64,000 nucleotides of DNA from Flaccisagitta enflata (GCA_965153355.1 OZ231126.1:96038001-96102000); one strand, 5' to 3'. Counted from the stretch's first letter, positions 45,697 through 58,463 are shown. Notes: generated from the letters alone by a model not told the origin. A program made the numbers and translations.

Positions 45697-48600
45697 ACCG
45701 TGAGGCAAAACCACCCCCGACTTGGAAATACCACCCCCCAACCAACTAGAACCACCCTACCCACCTCAATCACCATCACCGTGAGGCAAAACCACCCCCG
45801 ACTTGGAAATACCACCCCCCAACCAACTAGAACCACCCTACCCACCTCAATCACCATCACCGTGAGGCAAAACCACCCCCGACTTGGAAATACCACCCCC
45901 CAACCAACTAGAACCACCCTACCCACCTCAATCACCATCACCGTGAGGCAAAACCACCCCCGACTTGGAAATACCACCCCCCAACCAACTAGAACCACCC
46001 TACCCACCTCAATCACCATCACCGTGAGGCAAAACCCCCCCCGACTTGGAAATGCCACCCACCAACCAACTAGAACCACCCTACCCACCTCAATCACCAT
46101 CACCGTGAGGCAAAACCACCCCGACTTGGAAATACCACCCACCAACCAACCAGAACCACCCTACCCACCTCAATCACCATCCGTGAGGCAAAAACCCCCG
46201 ACTTGGAAATACCACCCACCAACCAACTAGAACCACCCTACCCACCTCAATCACCATCACCGTGAGGCAAAACCACCCCCGACTTGGAAATACCACCCAC
46301 CAACCAACTAGAACCACCTTACCCACCTCAATCACCATCACCGTCAGGCAAAACCACCCCCGACTTGAAAATACCACCCCCAACCAACTAGAACCACCCT
46401 ACCCACCTCAATCACCATCACCGTGAGGCAAAACCACCCCCGACTTGGAAATACCACCCCCCAACCAACTAGAACCACCCTACCCACCTCAATCACCATC
46501 ACCGTGAGGCAAAACCACCCCCGACTTGGAAATACCACCCCCCAACCAACTAGAACCACCCTACCCACCTCAATCACCATCACCGTGAGGCAAAACCACC
46601 CCCGACTAAATACCACCCCCAACCAACTAGAACCACCCTACCCACCTCACCATCACCGTGAGGCAAACCACCCCACTTGGAAATACCACCCCCCAACCAA
46701 CTAGAACCACCCTCCCCACCCCTAATCACCATCACCGTGAGGCAAAACCACCCCTGACTTGGAAATACCACCCTTCAACCAACTAGAACCACCCTACCCA
46801 CCTCAATCACCATCACCGTGAGGCAAAACCACCCCGACTCTGGAAATACCACCCCCCAACCAACCAGAACCACCCTACCCACCTCAATCACCATATCACC
46901 GTGAGGCAAAACCACCCCGACTTGGAAATACCACCCACCAACCAACTAGAACCACCCTACCCACCTCAATCACTATCACCGTGAGGCAAAACCACCCCGA
47001 CTTGGAAATACCATCTCCCAACCAACTAGAACCACCCTACCCACCTCAATCACCATCACCGTGAGGCAAAACCACCCCGACTTGGAAATACCACCCACCA
47101 ACCAACTAGAACCACCCTACCCACCTCAATCACCATCACCGTGAGGCAAACCACCCCCGACTTGGAAATACCACCCACCAACCAACTAGCACCACCCCTA
47201 CCCACCTCAATCACTATCACCTGAGGCAAAACCACTTCGACTTGAAAATACCACCCACCAACCAACTAGAACCACCCTACCCACCTCAATCACCATCACC
47301 GTGAGGCAAACCCACCCCCGACTTGGAAATACCACCCCCCAACCAACTAGAACCACCCTACCCACCTCAATCACCATCACCGTGAGGCAAAACCACCCCC
47401 GACTTGGAAATACCACCCCCCAACCAACTAGAACCACCCTACCCACCTCAATCACCATCACCGTGAGGCAAAACCACCCCGACTTGGAATACCACCCCAA
47501 CCAACTAGGAACCACCCGCCCACCTCAATCACCATCACCGTGAGGCAAAACCACCCTGACTTGGAAATACCACTTTGTTACACTGCAACTAGAACCACCT
47601 ACCTCAATCACCATCACCGTTAGGCAAAACCACCCCGACTTGGAAATACCACCCACCAACCAACTAGAACCACCCTCCCTACCTCAATCACCATCACCGT
47701 GAGGCAAAACCAACCCCGACCAGGAAATACCACCCACCAGCCAGCTGGAACCACCCTACCCACAGCCATCGCCTTCACCATGAGGCGAATCCACCCGCGA
47801 CTTGGAGATACCACCCACCCGCCAGCTGGGGCCACCCTGCCCCCCTCAATCACCATCACCGTGAGGCAAAGCCAACCCCGACTTGGAAATGCCACCCACC
47901 AGCCAACTAGAACCACCTACCCACCTCAATCACCATCACCGTGAGTCAAAACCACCCCGACTTGGAAATACCCACCAACCAGCTAGAACCACCTACCCAC
48001 CTCAATCACCATCACCGTGAGGCCAAGCCCACCCCGACTTGGAAATACCACCCACCAACCAACTAGAACCACCCTACCCACCTCAATCACCATCACCGTG
48101 AGGCCAAACCACCCCCGACTTGGAAAAACCACCCACCAACCAGCTAGAACCACCCTACCCACCTAAATCACCATCACCGTGAGGCAAAAACACCCCCGAC
48201 TTGGAAAAACCACCCACCAACCAGCTAGAACCACCCTACCCACCTAAATCACCATCACCGTGAGGCAAAAACACCCCCGACTTGGAAAAACCACCCACCA
48301 ACCAGCTAGAACCACCCTACCCACCTCAATCACCATCACCGTGAGGCAAAACCACCCCCGACTTGGAAATACCACCCACCAACCAGCTAGAACCACCCTC
48401 CCCACCTCAATCACCATCACCGTGAGGCAAAACCACCCCGACTTGGAAATACCCACCACCAACCAACTAGAACCACCCTACCCACCTCAATCACCATCAC
48501 CGTGGTAAAGCCACCCCCGACTTGGAAATACCACCCACCAACCAACTAGAACCACCCTACCCACCTCAATCACCATCACCGTGAGGCAAAACCACCCCCG

Positions 48601-51600
48601 ACTTGGAAAAACCACCCACCAACCAGCTAGAACCACCCTACCCACCTCAATCACCATCACCGTGAGGCAAAGCCACCCGACTTGTGAAAGACCCACCCAC
48701 CAACCAACTAGAACCACCCTACCCACCTCAATCACCATCACCGTGAGGCAAAACCACCCCCGACTTGGAAATACCACCCACCAACCAACTAGAACCACCC
48801 TACCCACCTCAATCACCATCACCGTGAGGCAAAACCACCCCCGACTTGGAAATACCACCCACCAACCAACTAGAACCACCCTACCCACCTCAATCACCAT
48901 CACCGTGAGGCAAAGCCACCCCCGACTTGGAAATACCACCCACCAGCCAACTAGAACCACCCTACCCACCTCAATCACCATCACCATTGAGGCAAAACCA
49001 CCCCAGCAAATACCACCCACCAACCAACTAGAACCACCCTACCCACCTCAATCACCATCACCGTGAGGCAAAACCACCCCCGACTTGGAAATACCACCCA
49101 CCAACCAACTAGAACCACCCTACCCACCTCAATCACCATCACCGTGAGGCAAAACCACCCCCAACTTGGAAATACCACCCACCAACCAACTAGAACCACC
49201 CTACCCACCTCAATCACCATCACCGTGAGGCAAAACCACCCCCGACTTGGAAATACCACCCACCAACCAACTAGAACCACCCTACCCACCTCAATCACCA
49301 TCACCGTGAGGCAAAACCACCCCCGACTTGGAAATACCACCCACCAACCAACTAGAACCACCCTACCCACCTCAATCACCATCACCGTGAGGCAAAACCA
49401 CCCCCGACTTGGAAATACCACCCACCAACCAACTAGAACCACCCTACCCACCTCAATCACCATCACCGTGAGGCAAAACCACCCCCGACTTGGAAATACC
49501 ACCCACCAACCAACTAGAACCACCCTACCCACCTCAATCACCATCACCGTGAGCCAAAACCCACCCCGACTTGGAAATACCACCCACCAACCAACTAGAA
49601 CCACCCTACCTCAATCCTGCACATCACCCCGTGAGGCAAAGCCACCCCGACTTGATGCCACCCGCAACCAACTAGAACCACCCTACCACCTCAATCACCA
49701 TCACCGTGAGGCAGCCAAAACCACCCCCGACTTGGAAATACCGCCCACCAACCAACTCGACCACCCTACCCACACCCTCAATCACCATCACCGTGAGCAA
49801 AGCCCCACCCGACTTGGAAATACCACCCACCAACCAACCTCAGAACCACCCTACACCTCAATCACCATCACCGTGAGACAAACCACCGACGAAATACCAC
49901 CCGCAACCAACTAGAACCACCCTACCCACCTCCAATCACCATCACCGTGAGGCAAAACCACCCCCGACTTGGAAATACCACCCACCAACCAACTAGAACC
50001 ACCCTACCCACCTCAATCACCATCACCGTGAGGGCAGAAACCACCCCCGACTTGGAAATACCACCCACCAACCAACTAGAACCACCCTCCTACCACCTCA
50101 ATCACCATCACCGTGAGGCAAAACCACCCCCAACTTGGAAATACCACCCACCAGCCAACTAGAACCACCCTACACCTCAATCACCGTCACCGTGAGCAAA
50201 GCCACCCCCCACGACTTGGAAATACCACCCACCAACCAACTAGAACCACCCTACCCACCTCAATCACCATCACCGTGAGCTAAAACCACCCCCGACCTGG
50301 AAATACCACCCACCAACCAACTAGAACCACCCTACCCACCTCAATCACCATCACCGTGAGGCAAAACCACCCCCGACTTGGAAATACCACCCACCAACCA
50401 ACTGGAGCCACCCTACCCACCTCAATCACCATCACCGTGAGGCAAAGCCACCCCCGACTTGGAAATATCACCCACCAACCAACTAGAACCACCCTACCCA
50501 CCTCAATCACCATCACCGTGAGGCAAAACCCACCCCGACTTGGAAATACCACCCCCAACCAAGCTGGAATAGCGTAACGCATCAGGTCGCGTCATGGGTG
50601 GGGGCAAAGGCCACCCCGGCCCGATACCACCCGCAACCAACTAGAACCACCACCTCAATCACCATCACCGTGAGGCAAAACCCCCCACGACTTGGAAATA
50701 CCACCCACCAACCAACTAGAACCACCTACCCACCTCCAATCACCATCACCGTGAAGGCAAAGCCACCCCCCACGACTTGGAAATACCACCCACCAACCAA
50801 CTAGAACCACCCTACACACCTCAATCACCATCACCGTGAGGCAAAACCACCCCGACTTGGAAATACCACCCTGGCTTAACCAACTGGAACCACCCTACCC
50901 ACCTCAATCACCATCACCGTGAGGCAAAGCCACCCCCGACTTGGCGATACCACCCACCAACCAACTAGAACCACCCTACCCCACCTCAATCACCATCACC
51001 GTGAGGCAAAACCACCCCCACTTGGAAATACCACCCACCAACCAACTAGAACCACCCTACCCACCTCAATCACCATCACCGTGAGGCAAAACCACCCCGA
51101 CTTGGAAATACCACCCACCAACCAACTAGAACCACCCTACCCACCTCAATCACCATCACCGTGAGGCAAAACCACCCCCGACCTGGAAATACCACCCACC
51201 AACCAACTAGAACCACCCTACCCACCTCAATCACCATCACCGTGAGGCAAAACCACCCCCGACTTGGAAATACCACCCACCAACCAACTAGAACCACCCT
51301 ACCCACCTCAATCACCATCACCGTGAGGCAAAACCACCCCGACTTGGAAATACCACCCACCAACCAACTAGAACCACCCTACCCACCTCAATCACCATCA
51401 CCGTGAGGCAAAACTACCACCCCGACTTGGAAATACCACCCACAACCAACTAGAACCACCTACCCACCTCAATCACCATCACCAATGAGGCAAAACCACC
51501 CCTGACTTGGAAATACCACCCACCAACCAACTAGAACCACCCTACACTCAATCACCATCACCGTGAGGCAAAACCACCCCCGACTTGGATACCACCCACA

Positions 51601-52917
51601 ACCAACTAGAACCACCCTACCCACCTCAATCACCGTCACCGTGAGGCAAAACCACCCCCGACTTGGAAATACCACCCACCAACCAACTAGAACCACCCTA
51701 CCCACCTCAATCACCATCACCGTGAGGCAAAACCACCCCGACTTGGAAATACCACCCACCAACCAACTAGAACCACCCTACCCACCTCAATCACCATCAC
51801 CGTGAGGCAAAACCACCCCCGGAAAATACCACCCACCAACCAACTAGAACCACCCTACCCACCTCAATCACCATCACCGAGAGGCAAACCACCCCGACTT
51901 GGAAATACCACCCACCAACCAACTAGAACCACCCTACCCACCTCAATCACCATCACCGTGAGGCAAAACCACCCCGACTTGGAAATACCACCCACCAACC
52001 AACTAGAACCACCTACCCACCTCAATCACCATCACCGTGAGGCAAACCACCCCCGACTTGGAAATACCACCCACCAACCAACTAGAACCACCCTACCCAC
52101 CTCAATCACCATCACCGTGAGGCAAAACCACCCCCGACTTGGAAATACCACCCACCAACCAACTAGAACCACCCTACCCACCTCAATCACCATCACCGTG
52201 AGGCAAAACCACCCCCGACTTGGAAATACCACCCACCAACCAACTAGAACCACCCTACCCACCTCAATCACCATCACCGTGAGGCAAAACCACCCCCGAC
52301 TTGGAAATACCACCCACCAACCAACTAGAACCACCCTACCCACCTCAATCACCATCACCGTGAGGCAAAACCACCCCCGACTTGAAATACCACCACCAAC
52401 CAACTAGACCCCCGCGACCGGACTCAATCAAGTTCAGACGTGTGCTCCGACTCCCACCCCCGACTTGGAAATACCACCCACCAACCAACTAGAACCACCC
52501 TACCCACCTCAATCACCATCACCGTGAGGCAAAACCACCCCCGACTTGGAAATACCACCCACCAACCAACTAGAACCACCCTACCCACCTCAATCACCAT
52601 CACCGTGAGGCAAAACCACCCCCGACTTGGAAATACCACCCACCAACCAACTAGAACCACCCTACCCACCTCAATCACCATCACCGTGAGGCAAAACCAC
52701 CCCCGACTTGGAAATACCACCCACCAACCGACTAGAACCACCCTACCCACCTCAATCACCATCACCGTGAGGCAAAACCACCCCCGACTTGGAAATACCA
52801 CCCACCAACCGACTAGAACCACCCTACCCACCTCAATCACCATCACCGTGAGGCAAAACCACCCCCGACTTGGAAATACCACCCACCAACCGACTAGAAC
52901 CACCCTACCCACCTAAG
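45697..52917. repeat. 81-bp tandem array, about 89 units
   Basis: The unit begins GTGAGGCAAAACCACCCCCG and continues ACTTGGAAATACCACCCACC, AACCAACTAGAACCACCCTA, CCCACCTCAATCACCATCAC and C. 81 bp is 27 codons, so several frames stay open through many units on both strands; these are not credible genes. Units at 45.7-46.5 kb carry CCACCCCCCAACC while later ones carry CCACCCACCAACC. 48.2-48.6 kb favours ACCAGCTAG and 52.7-52.9 kb ACCGACTAG, so variants spread locally. 47.5-47.95 and 49.6-50.95 kb are rich in small indels. Confidence 0.97.
52415..52453. other. Illumina adapter-like remnant in the array (assembly artefact)
   Basis: GTTCAGACGTGTGCTC (52432-52447) is identical to the middle of the standard TruSeq read-2 adapter. 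It is followed by CGACTC, a degraded match to the adapter end, and preceded by non-repeat bases GCGACCGGACTCAATCA. The 81-bp array resumes immediately after. This looks like unremoved adapter carried into the assembly rather than biology. Confidence 0.8.
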
Positions 52918-53211
52918 CCTTGGGTAAACAGTGTTTTCGTCTCACGTTTTCCCACCTTGATAGCCGGTCAACGTCCCTCCCACCTCCATATTTGAATTTT
53001 TTGATTGAATCATTTCATGAACACAAGCGTCTTGTGTGTATTGTCACATTTCAGAAATCTTATAGGACTTTAAATGTTTCAAGGCAAAATCTCTTTAATG
53101 GTTAACAATGCATAAAGTCACGTTTGACAACTTTTCATCGGAAAATTATGATTTGCTTTTTTGAAGGCTGCGCTTTTTAATTGTGAAAGATTTTTTACAT
53201 TATTCAAATAG

Positions 53212-53335
53212 TTTTTAGGTGCGCTAAAGCACCTGTAAAATTGGTTGTGTCCGTTGGTTGGTTGATTGATCTGTTATTGGGTACCGCATTTACTTGACAA
53301 TCCACAGGGCGCAACTTATTGGCCCCCTCCTGGTC
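53212..53335 (-). repeat. family A element, variant A4
   Basis: TTTTTAGGTGCGCTAAAGCACCT hairpin, CTGTAAAATTGGTTGTGTCC, short GTTG/GATT tract, and far end CCACAGGGCGCAACTTATTG GCC. The far-end word GCGCAACTT is one change from the reverse complement of AGGTGCGC. Confidence 0.8.
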
Positions 53336-53412
53336 TCTCTATTAAGGTTGACTAAAAGTTGTTACAAAGGTTACCTACAGGGTTTTATTTTTTTCTACCC
53401 TAATTTGAAAGA

Positions 53413-53512
53413 AAACAAAGCGGGATACACTTCAATTCAGTCGCGGATGGTTTGGCAGGAGTAGTAATGTTCGCAATTTAGAAGTCCGTGACTGTCGCGT
53501 GTCCGAGACTGA
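53413..53512 (+). repeat. family A degenerate short copy
   Basis: GAAAACAAAGCGGGATACAC, CAGTCGCGGATGGTTTGGCAGG and GACTGTCGCGTGTCCGAGAC recall both ends without a tetranucleotide core. Confidence 0.55.
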
Positions 53513-53561
53513 TAACCGGTGATCATTGGGAAACGACGTTGGGACTGGGAAATAAATACTT

Positions 53562-53833
53562 GGGGCGTGTTTCTCCTGGAAAGAAAAAACGCGTTTGTTC
53601 CTGTAGAACTTGTAAGCATGAACACATATATATGAATTTCACTGTCCCCGAGGGAGTGAGCGAAGTGAGTGAGCGAGCCTGTGAAGGAAGCAAGTAAGCA
53701 AACAAAGCAAGCATAGCAAAGCGAGCGTAGCAAAGGGGAACACTGCGGAGCAAGTGAGCGGTGCGAGCGAACAAACGCAGCGAGTGACCAAGCGGCCCGT
53801 TACAAAACGCGATTGTCTTTGACTAGAAACACC
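53562..53833. mobile_element. Harbinger-like element, family H copy
   Basis: Left GGGGCGTGTTTCTCCTGG, right AAAACGCGATTGTCTTTGAC then TAGAAACACC. The body contains GGGAGTGAGCGAAGTGAGTG and AGCGAACAAACGCAGCGAGT as at 57914-58186, an unusual run of GAGCGA/AGCAAG words. No clear target duplication. Confidence 0.65.
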
Positions 53834-53906
53834 TCATAGTGTGGCTCATTGTGCCACCCATACTCCACACTAGAACAATCAAAAATGTTCATTTTCACAG
53901 AATTTT

Positions 53907-53968
53907 GGATGGACGGACGCATGACCAAAGTGACGGATGGACAGAACAACAAGCCCACGACTAAAAGA
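53907..53968 (+). repeat. family A hairpin-end remnant
   Basis: GGATGGACGGACGCATGACC, GACGGATGGACAGAACAAC and CCCACGACTAAAAG: tetranucleotide tract and last bases of the end. Confidence 0.55.
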
Positions 53969-54039
53969 CAATTTTAAGGTTTTTCTTATATTTCAGAAAA
54001 ATAAAAAAACAAAAAGGAAAAAAAAATAACGTGAATAAA

Positions 54040-54045
54040 ATGAGC

Positions 54046-54136
<91 letters not shown>
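54040..54136. repeat. (CAA)n microsatellite
   Basis: About 31 CAA units. Confidence 0.97.
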
Positions 54137-54156
54137 TCGGCAGAGCAGACTGATTT

Positions 54157-54345
<189 letters not shown>

Positions 54346-54369
54346 ACTTATGTGTATGGATATCTTACA

Positions 54370-54386
54370 GAGAAAGAGAGAGAGAC

Positions 54387-54475
<89 letters not shown>

Positions 54476-54684
54476 GAGAAAGAGAGAAAGAGGGAAAGAG
54501 AGAAAGAGGGAAAGAGGGAAAGAGGGAAGGAAGGAAGGAAGGAAGGAAGGAAGGAAGGAAGGAAGAAAGAACTAAAGAAAGGAAGAAAGAAAGAAAGAAA
54601 GAACTAAAGAAAGGAAGAAAGAAAGAAAGAAAGAAAGAACTAAAGAAAGGAAGAAAGAACTAAAGAAAGAAAGAACTAAAGAAA

Positions 54685-54718
<34 letters not shown>

Positions 54719-54890
54719 GAGAAAGAGAGAAAGAGAGAAAGAGGGAAAGAGGGAAAGAGGGAAAGAGGGAAAGAGGGAAGGAAGGAAGGAAGGAAGGAAG
54801 GACTAAAGAAAGGAAGAAAGAAAGAAAGAAAGAACTAAACAAAGAAAGAAAGAAAGAAAGAAAGAAAGAACTAAAGAAGAGAGAGAGAGA
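54370..54890. repeat. (GAAA)n/(GGAA)n/(GGGAAA)n compound repeat
   Basis: Purine tract of about 520 bp. The module AACTAAAGAAAGGAAGAAAG recurs at least five times and a GAGGGAAA-GGAA block twice, showing higher-order duplication. Confidence 0.95.
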
Positions 54891-54899
54891 GAGAATGCG

Positions 54900-55020
54900 A
54901 CAGACAGACTAACTGACAGACAGACAGAAAGACTGGCTGACTGAATGAATGACAGACAGACAGACAGACAGAAAGACTGGCTGAATGACTGACAGACAGA
55001 CAGACAGACAGACAGACTGA
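54900..55020. repeat. (GACA)n with GACTGGCTGA spacers
   Basis: Two blocks of CAGACAGA separated by AAAGACTGGCTGACTGAATG-type words. Confidence 0.9.
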
Positions 55021-55129
55021 GAATCCAAACTTTTTCAAAGCGTCGACGCATGATTCCAGGTTGGAATCACGAAGAAGTCGATGATAATGATGACGCTGAT
55101 GACGTTGATTATATCGACGATATAGATGA

Positions 55130-55242
<113 letters not shown>

Positions 55243-56036
55243 AGAGATGCTTAAACGTTGCTCTAGCTTCAGATTGTACATTGTCGGCGTCATAAGTCTA
55301 AGTAGTCATCGTGAGAATCATCGTAGGTCAAGTCGTTGTCATTGTGTCATGTTTTGTAGTTATTTTGGTTATTTTCAGCTTTATTCTTAAAGCGAAGAAA
55401 AAACAAAAAAAAAAAAAGTAAGAAAAAGTGGAAGAAGTATGACTGTCAGAATGCAGTAACGGGAGTTCGTTACGGAGTTTTGAGAGCTTTTTTTCAGAAT
55501 GACAGAGCAAATCCTGGTAGGTTCGTATCTGGTCCTGGTCAATTCACTATGTTATGAGAACCCTAACCACACACTAAAGAACGGCTGACTTGTCGGGGCT
55601 GGACCCTACCCACGTCTGTAGTGCTCAGTGTAGGCAGTAGCCTGGTGGATTCATTTGCCCCTCAGGGGCGCGACGTTTTGCGACAATTCCTAAAAACTGC
55701 GGGAGTACTATGGATATGTACTACTACACATAAAAATAGTAATTGAATTTTTCTATGTCAGGGTGCACTGTGCACCACCACCACCACCTCCACCACCATC
55801 ATGTTCCTCACTACCATTATCATCATAATTTTGCCATCAACTTCGTCGTCACATCACAAATCTATCCTTTCCCTCTTCTCCAGCATGAAATGTACTATGC
55901 ATTCACCTCATTAATAGCGTTCTGCTCCATTTTTTTCTCCCCATGTCCTCTGTCTCTGTCCTTTCCTGTCTGTCTTACATTCTATTTGTGGTCTGTCTCT
56001 GAATGTCCCAACCTCGGTGGCTTTTACTGAATGACT
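55243..56036. other. unassigned spacer
   Basis: Mixed composition, CACCACCACCACC patch at about 55775-55800, no gene or RNA recognised. Confidence 0.4.
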
Positions 56037-56965
56037 TATTAGTGGCGGACACCCAACTCTACGCTTTGCTGTGTTGGTCGATCCATTCGTCGGTCCGTCC
56101 GTCCATAACATTTTTGAATTGCAAGCGGTTTTTGGGCAGCGGCCCCGGAGGGGCCGATGACCTATAATTCCACATAGGGCAATTTTCTCCGGTTTCCGTC
56201 CGTGCGTACGTCCCCCCCCCAAGCCTCAAAACAAGCCTCCCAGACTACAAATGAAGCCCTTTTGAACCCAAATCAGGCCTCTCAGACACCAAATTAGGCC
56301 TTTCAGACCCCAAAACAGACCTTTCTGACCCCAAATCAGGCCTCTCAGACCCAAAAAAAAGCCTTCCAGACCCTAAATCAGGCCTCTTAGATCCCTAATC
56401 AGGCCTCTCAGACCCCTAATCAGGCCTCTCAGACCCCAAATCAGGCCTCTCAGACCCCAAATTAAGCATTTCAGACCCCAAATCAAGCATCTCAAAACCC
56501 TAAATCAGGCCCTTTCAGACCCCAAATCAGACTGCTGAGACCCCAAATCAGGCCTCTCAGAACCAAATCAGGCCTCTCAGATCCATATCAGGCCTGTTGG
56601 ACCCCAAATCAGGCCTTCCAGACCCCAAACCAGGCCCTTTCAGACCCCAAATTAGACCCCTAAGCCCCCAAATCACTCTGTTTCAGACCCCAAATCATGC
56701 CTCTCAGACCTCAAATCAGACCTTTCAGACACAAAATCAGGCCTCTCAGCCCCCCAACCTAGCTTTTCAAACCGGAGAAAATTGTCGTATGTGGAATCAT
56801 AGGTCATCGGCCCCTCCGGGGCCACTGCCCCTCTCATGATCTCTTTCCCACATACACTGACTTAGGGGCATCGGGTACCGCTGACCATGTAACGCTTTTG
56901 CGACTATTGCATTACTGCTTCTGCCTAACCATCCGAGACTGAATTGCCATTTGTACAGCCTTGTT
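56037..56965 (-). repeat. family A element split by family B
   Basis: TTAGTGGCGGACACCCAACT hairpin, short GTCG/GTCC tract, CATAACATTTTTGAATTGCA and AGCGGTTTTT (to 56133). After the insertion it continues GCATTACTGCTTCTGCCTAA, CCATCCGAGACTGAATTGCC and ACAGCCTTGTT. The uninterrupted equivalent GCGGTTTTTGCACTACTGC is present at about 61182. Confidence 0.88.
56134..56908. repeat. family B element inserted in family A
   Basis: GGGCAGCGGCCCCGGAGGGG start directly after a TTTTT run, CCGATGACCTATAATTCCAC, GTCCGTGCGTACGTCC with a C-run, then about 25 units of CAGACCCCAAATCAGGCCTCT (about 22 bp). The inverted end is GGTCATCGGCCCCTCCGGGG CCACTGCCC, then GGGTACCGCTGACCATGTAA and CGCTTTTGCGACTATT. Compared with the uninterrupted site there is no target duplication beyond at most one base. 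Confidence 0.88.
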
Positions 56966-57015
56966 GACGGTATATATCTCTGTGTGTCTGTGTGTCTGTG
57001 TGTCTTTGTGTCTGG

Positions 57016-57023
<8 letters not shown>

Positions 57024-57087
<64 letters not shown>
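57024..57087. repeat. (TC)n microsatellite
   Basis: CT run preceded by GTGTGTCTGT repeats. Confidence 0.97.
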
Positions 57088-57317
57088 GGAAATTCATTGC
57101 CCAATAACATTTGAAATCATAATTTTCCTTTGAGAGGCGGGTGTTGTTTAAACTAAATTAACCACTTCCATAAAATGAACTCATCAATAATAGGAATCGA
57201 GGCCCTGAGCTAAGATGACTGTCAGAAACTAAATGGCACACTTATTGCCAGAATTTTGTACACATTTGTTGATTGATGGCACAACATGTGAAAGGTTGCT
57301 CAAAATAGTGATATGAT

Positions 57318-57395
57318 TAAAGCTGGATACAAGGCTACCCCAGTGGGTAAAGGTTGAATTTGAGGTCACTAGGGTATTTGGGAAGGAGCAGTGAG
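57318..57395 (+). repeat. family A distal end, degenerate
   Basis: AAAGCTGGATACAAGGCTACC, TTTGAGGTCACTAGGGTATT and GGAAGGAGCAGTGAG; core and hairpin missing. Confidence 0.65.
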
Positions 57396-57736
57396 AAGAA
57401 GCAAATGAAGGAAAACAAACTCAGAATCAGTAGAAAAAATGATTGATCAACATCAAAGGGAAGATTTTATCATTTACATAGAATCCTTCTGAGAAAGCTC
57501 AACCAAACCACACTAGTTAGATTTTGAAAGTGAAAGATCTTCCTCTCCATTCCACTTTAGTCCGAAATTCGGCCTGGCGTGGTTGCCCCTATAGGACTCC
57601 CTCACATCCCCGCCTACCCATCCTTTAGAAATAAAACCCATCGCAAATCGCGCCTGTCTTTTTGGTATCATTGCCACTGATGTATAAAAAAAAAACCTTC
57701 GCAATCCAATGCAACAACGACCAAAAAATTCCCTCC
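57396..57736. other. unassigned spacer
   Basis: No gene or repeat recognised in about 340 bp. Confidence 0.4.
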
Positions 57737-57822
57737 TCCTTCTTCTTCTTCTTCTTCTTCTTCTTCTTCTTCTTCTTCTTCTTCTTCTTCTTCTTCTTCT
57801 TCTTCTTCTTCTTCTTCTTCTT
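57737..57822. repeat. (TTC)n microsatellite
   Basis: About 28 TTC units. Confidence 0.97.
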
Positions 57823-57913
57823 TTTGTGCCCAACAAGCCAGAAAGGCCCCCGGGTCATCGATGTGAAGACAACACAGAAAAATCCCCATTTCTACGGAAT
57901 TCAAATAGTCTTT

Positions 57914-58186
57914 GGGCGTGTTAATACTGATGAAAACAATCGCGATTGTTTCTCTTTATCGCGTTTACAGTGTAAACACATATTTATAAATCTTATCTGT
58001 TCTACAAGGGAGTGAGCAAAGTGAGTGAGCAAGTGTGTGAATACATTGATAAAACATAGTGAGTATAGTGCTGCGGAGCGATAGAGTGGAGTGAGCGCCG
58101 CTCACTGGGTGGTGTGAGCGAAGAGACGTAAGGAGCGACCAAATGGCCGATTAAAAACGCGGTTATCTGTGGCTAGAAACGCGCCC
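57914..58186. mobile_element. Harbinger-like MITE, family H, 273 bp
   Basis: Left GGGCGTGTTAATACTGATGA, right (reversed) GGGCGCGTTTCTAGCCACAG; both arms carry AATCGCG or ACGCGGTTAT words. TTT occurs immediately outside at 57911-57913 and 58187-58189, consistent with the 3-bp duplication of PIF/Harbinger elements, whose ends also commonly start GGG. The interior has GAGTGAGC/GAGCGA repeats. No coding region. Confidence 0.72.
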
Positions 58187-58463
58187 TTTGCTAGCACACG
58201 AGAGAAGGAGGAGCGGGTGTCTATACGAGAAAAGAATAATAGAGATTAGACAACTGAGGAAAAGGAGAGAGGGTTGAGTTGAGGGCGTTGGAGAAAAAAG
58301 AGTCTGGAGGACTTTTGTGAGGTCGAAGGGTTCCAGAATCTAGAAATGTACGTGCTCAAGCTCAATCTTGAATTCTTTTTTTTAGCGGGGCGCAAATTTT
58401 TGAGAAAAATTTTTTTAAACAATAAAGAAATACAAAAAAAGTTTTCAAGAGCGAACGAAAATT

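Larger units (their letters stand above)
45586..52917 (-). repeat. family A element hosting the 81-bp satellite array
   Basis: TTTTTTTAGTCGCGTGCTCGCGACTC (hairpin), TACACCCCGCTTTGTCGGTC and a pure (GTCC)n tract at 45624-45694 are the normal hairpin half of family A. The array begins directly where the tetranucleotide tract ends. The expected far end (GCCCACCCGC...GGCCTTGTT) is not clear; AGCCTTGGGT at 52916-52925 may be its remnant. Confidence 0.8.

Noticed and set aside
45553-52916. Many long in-frame ORFs on both strands across the 81-bp array (RQNHPRLGN and EVGRVVLVGW repeats)
   Set aside because: 81 bp is a multiple of three, so frames stay open mechanically. Open on both strands, variants are not codon-biased, and indels break frames freely. 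Not a protein gene.
45697-52917. CRISPR-like array
   Set aside because: There are no unique spacers between short repeats; the whole 81-bp unit is repeated, and the host is eukaryotic.
53488-53774. Small ORFs around 53.5-53.8 kb as a gene
   Set aside because: They lie in the Harbinger-like repeat and are open on both strands; no recognisable domain.
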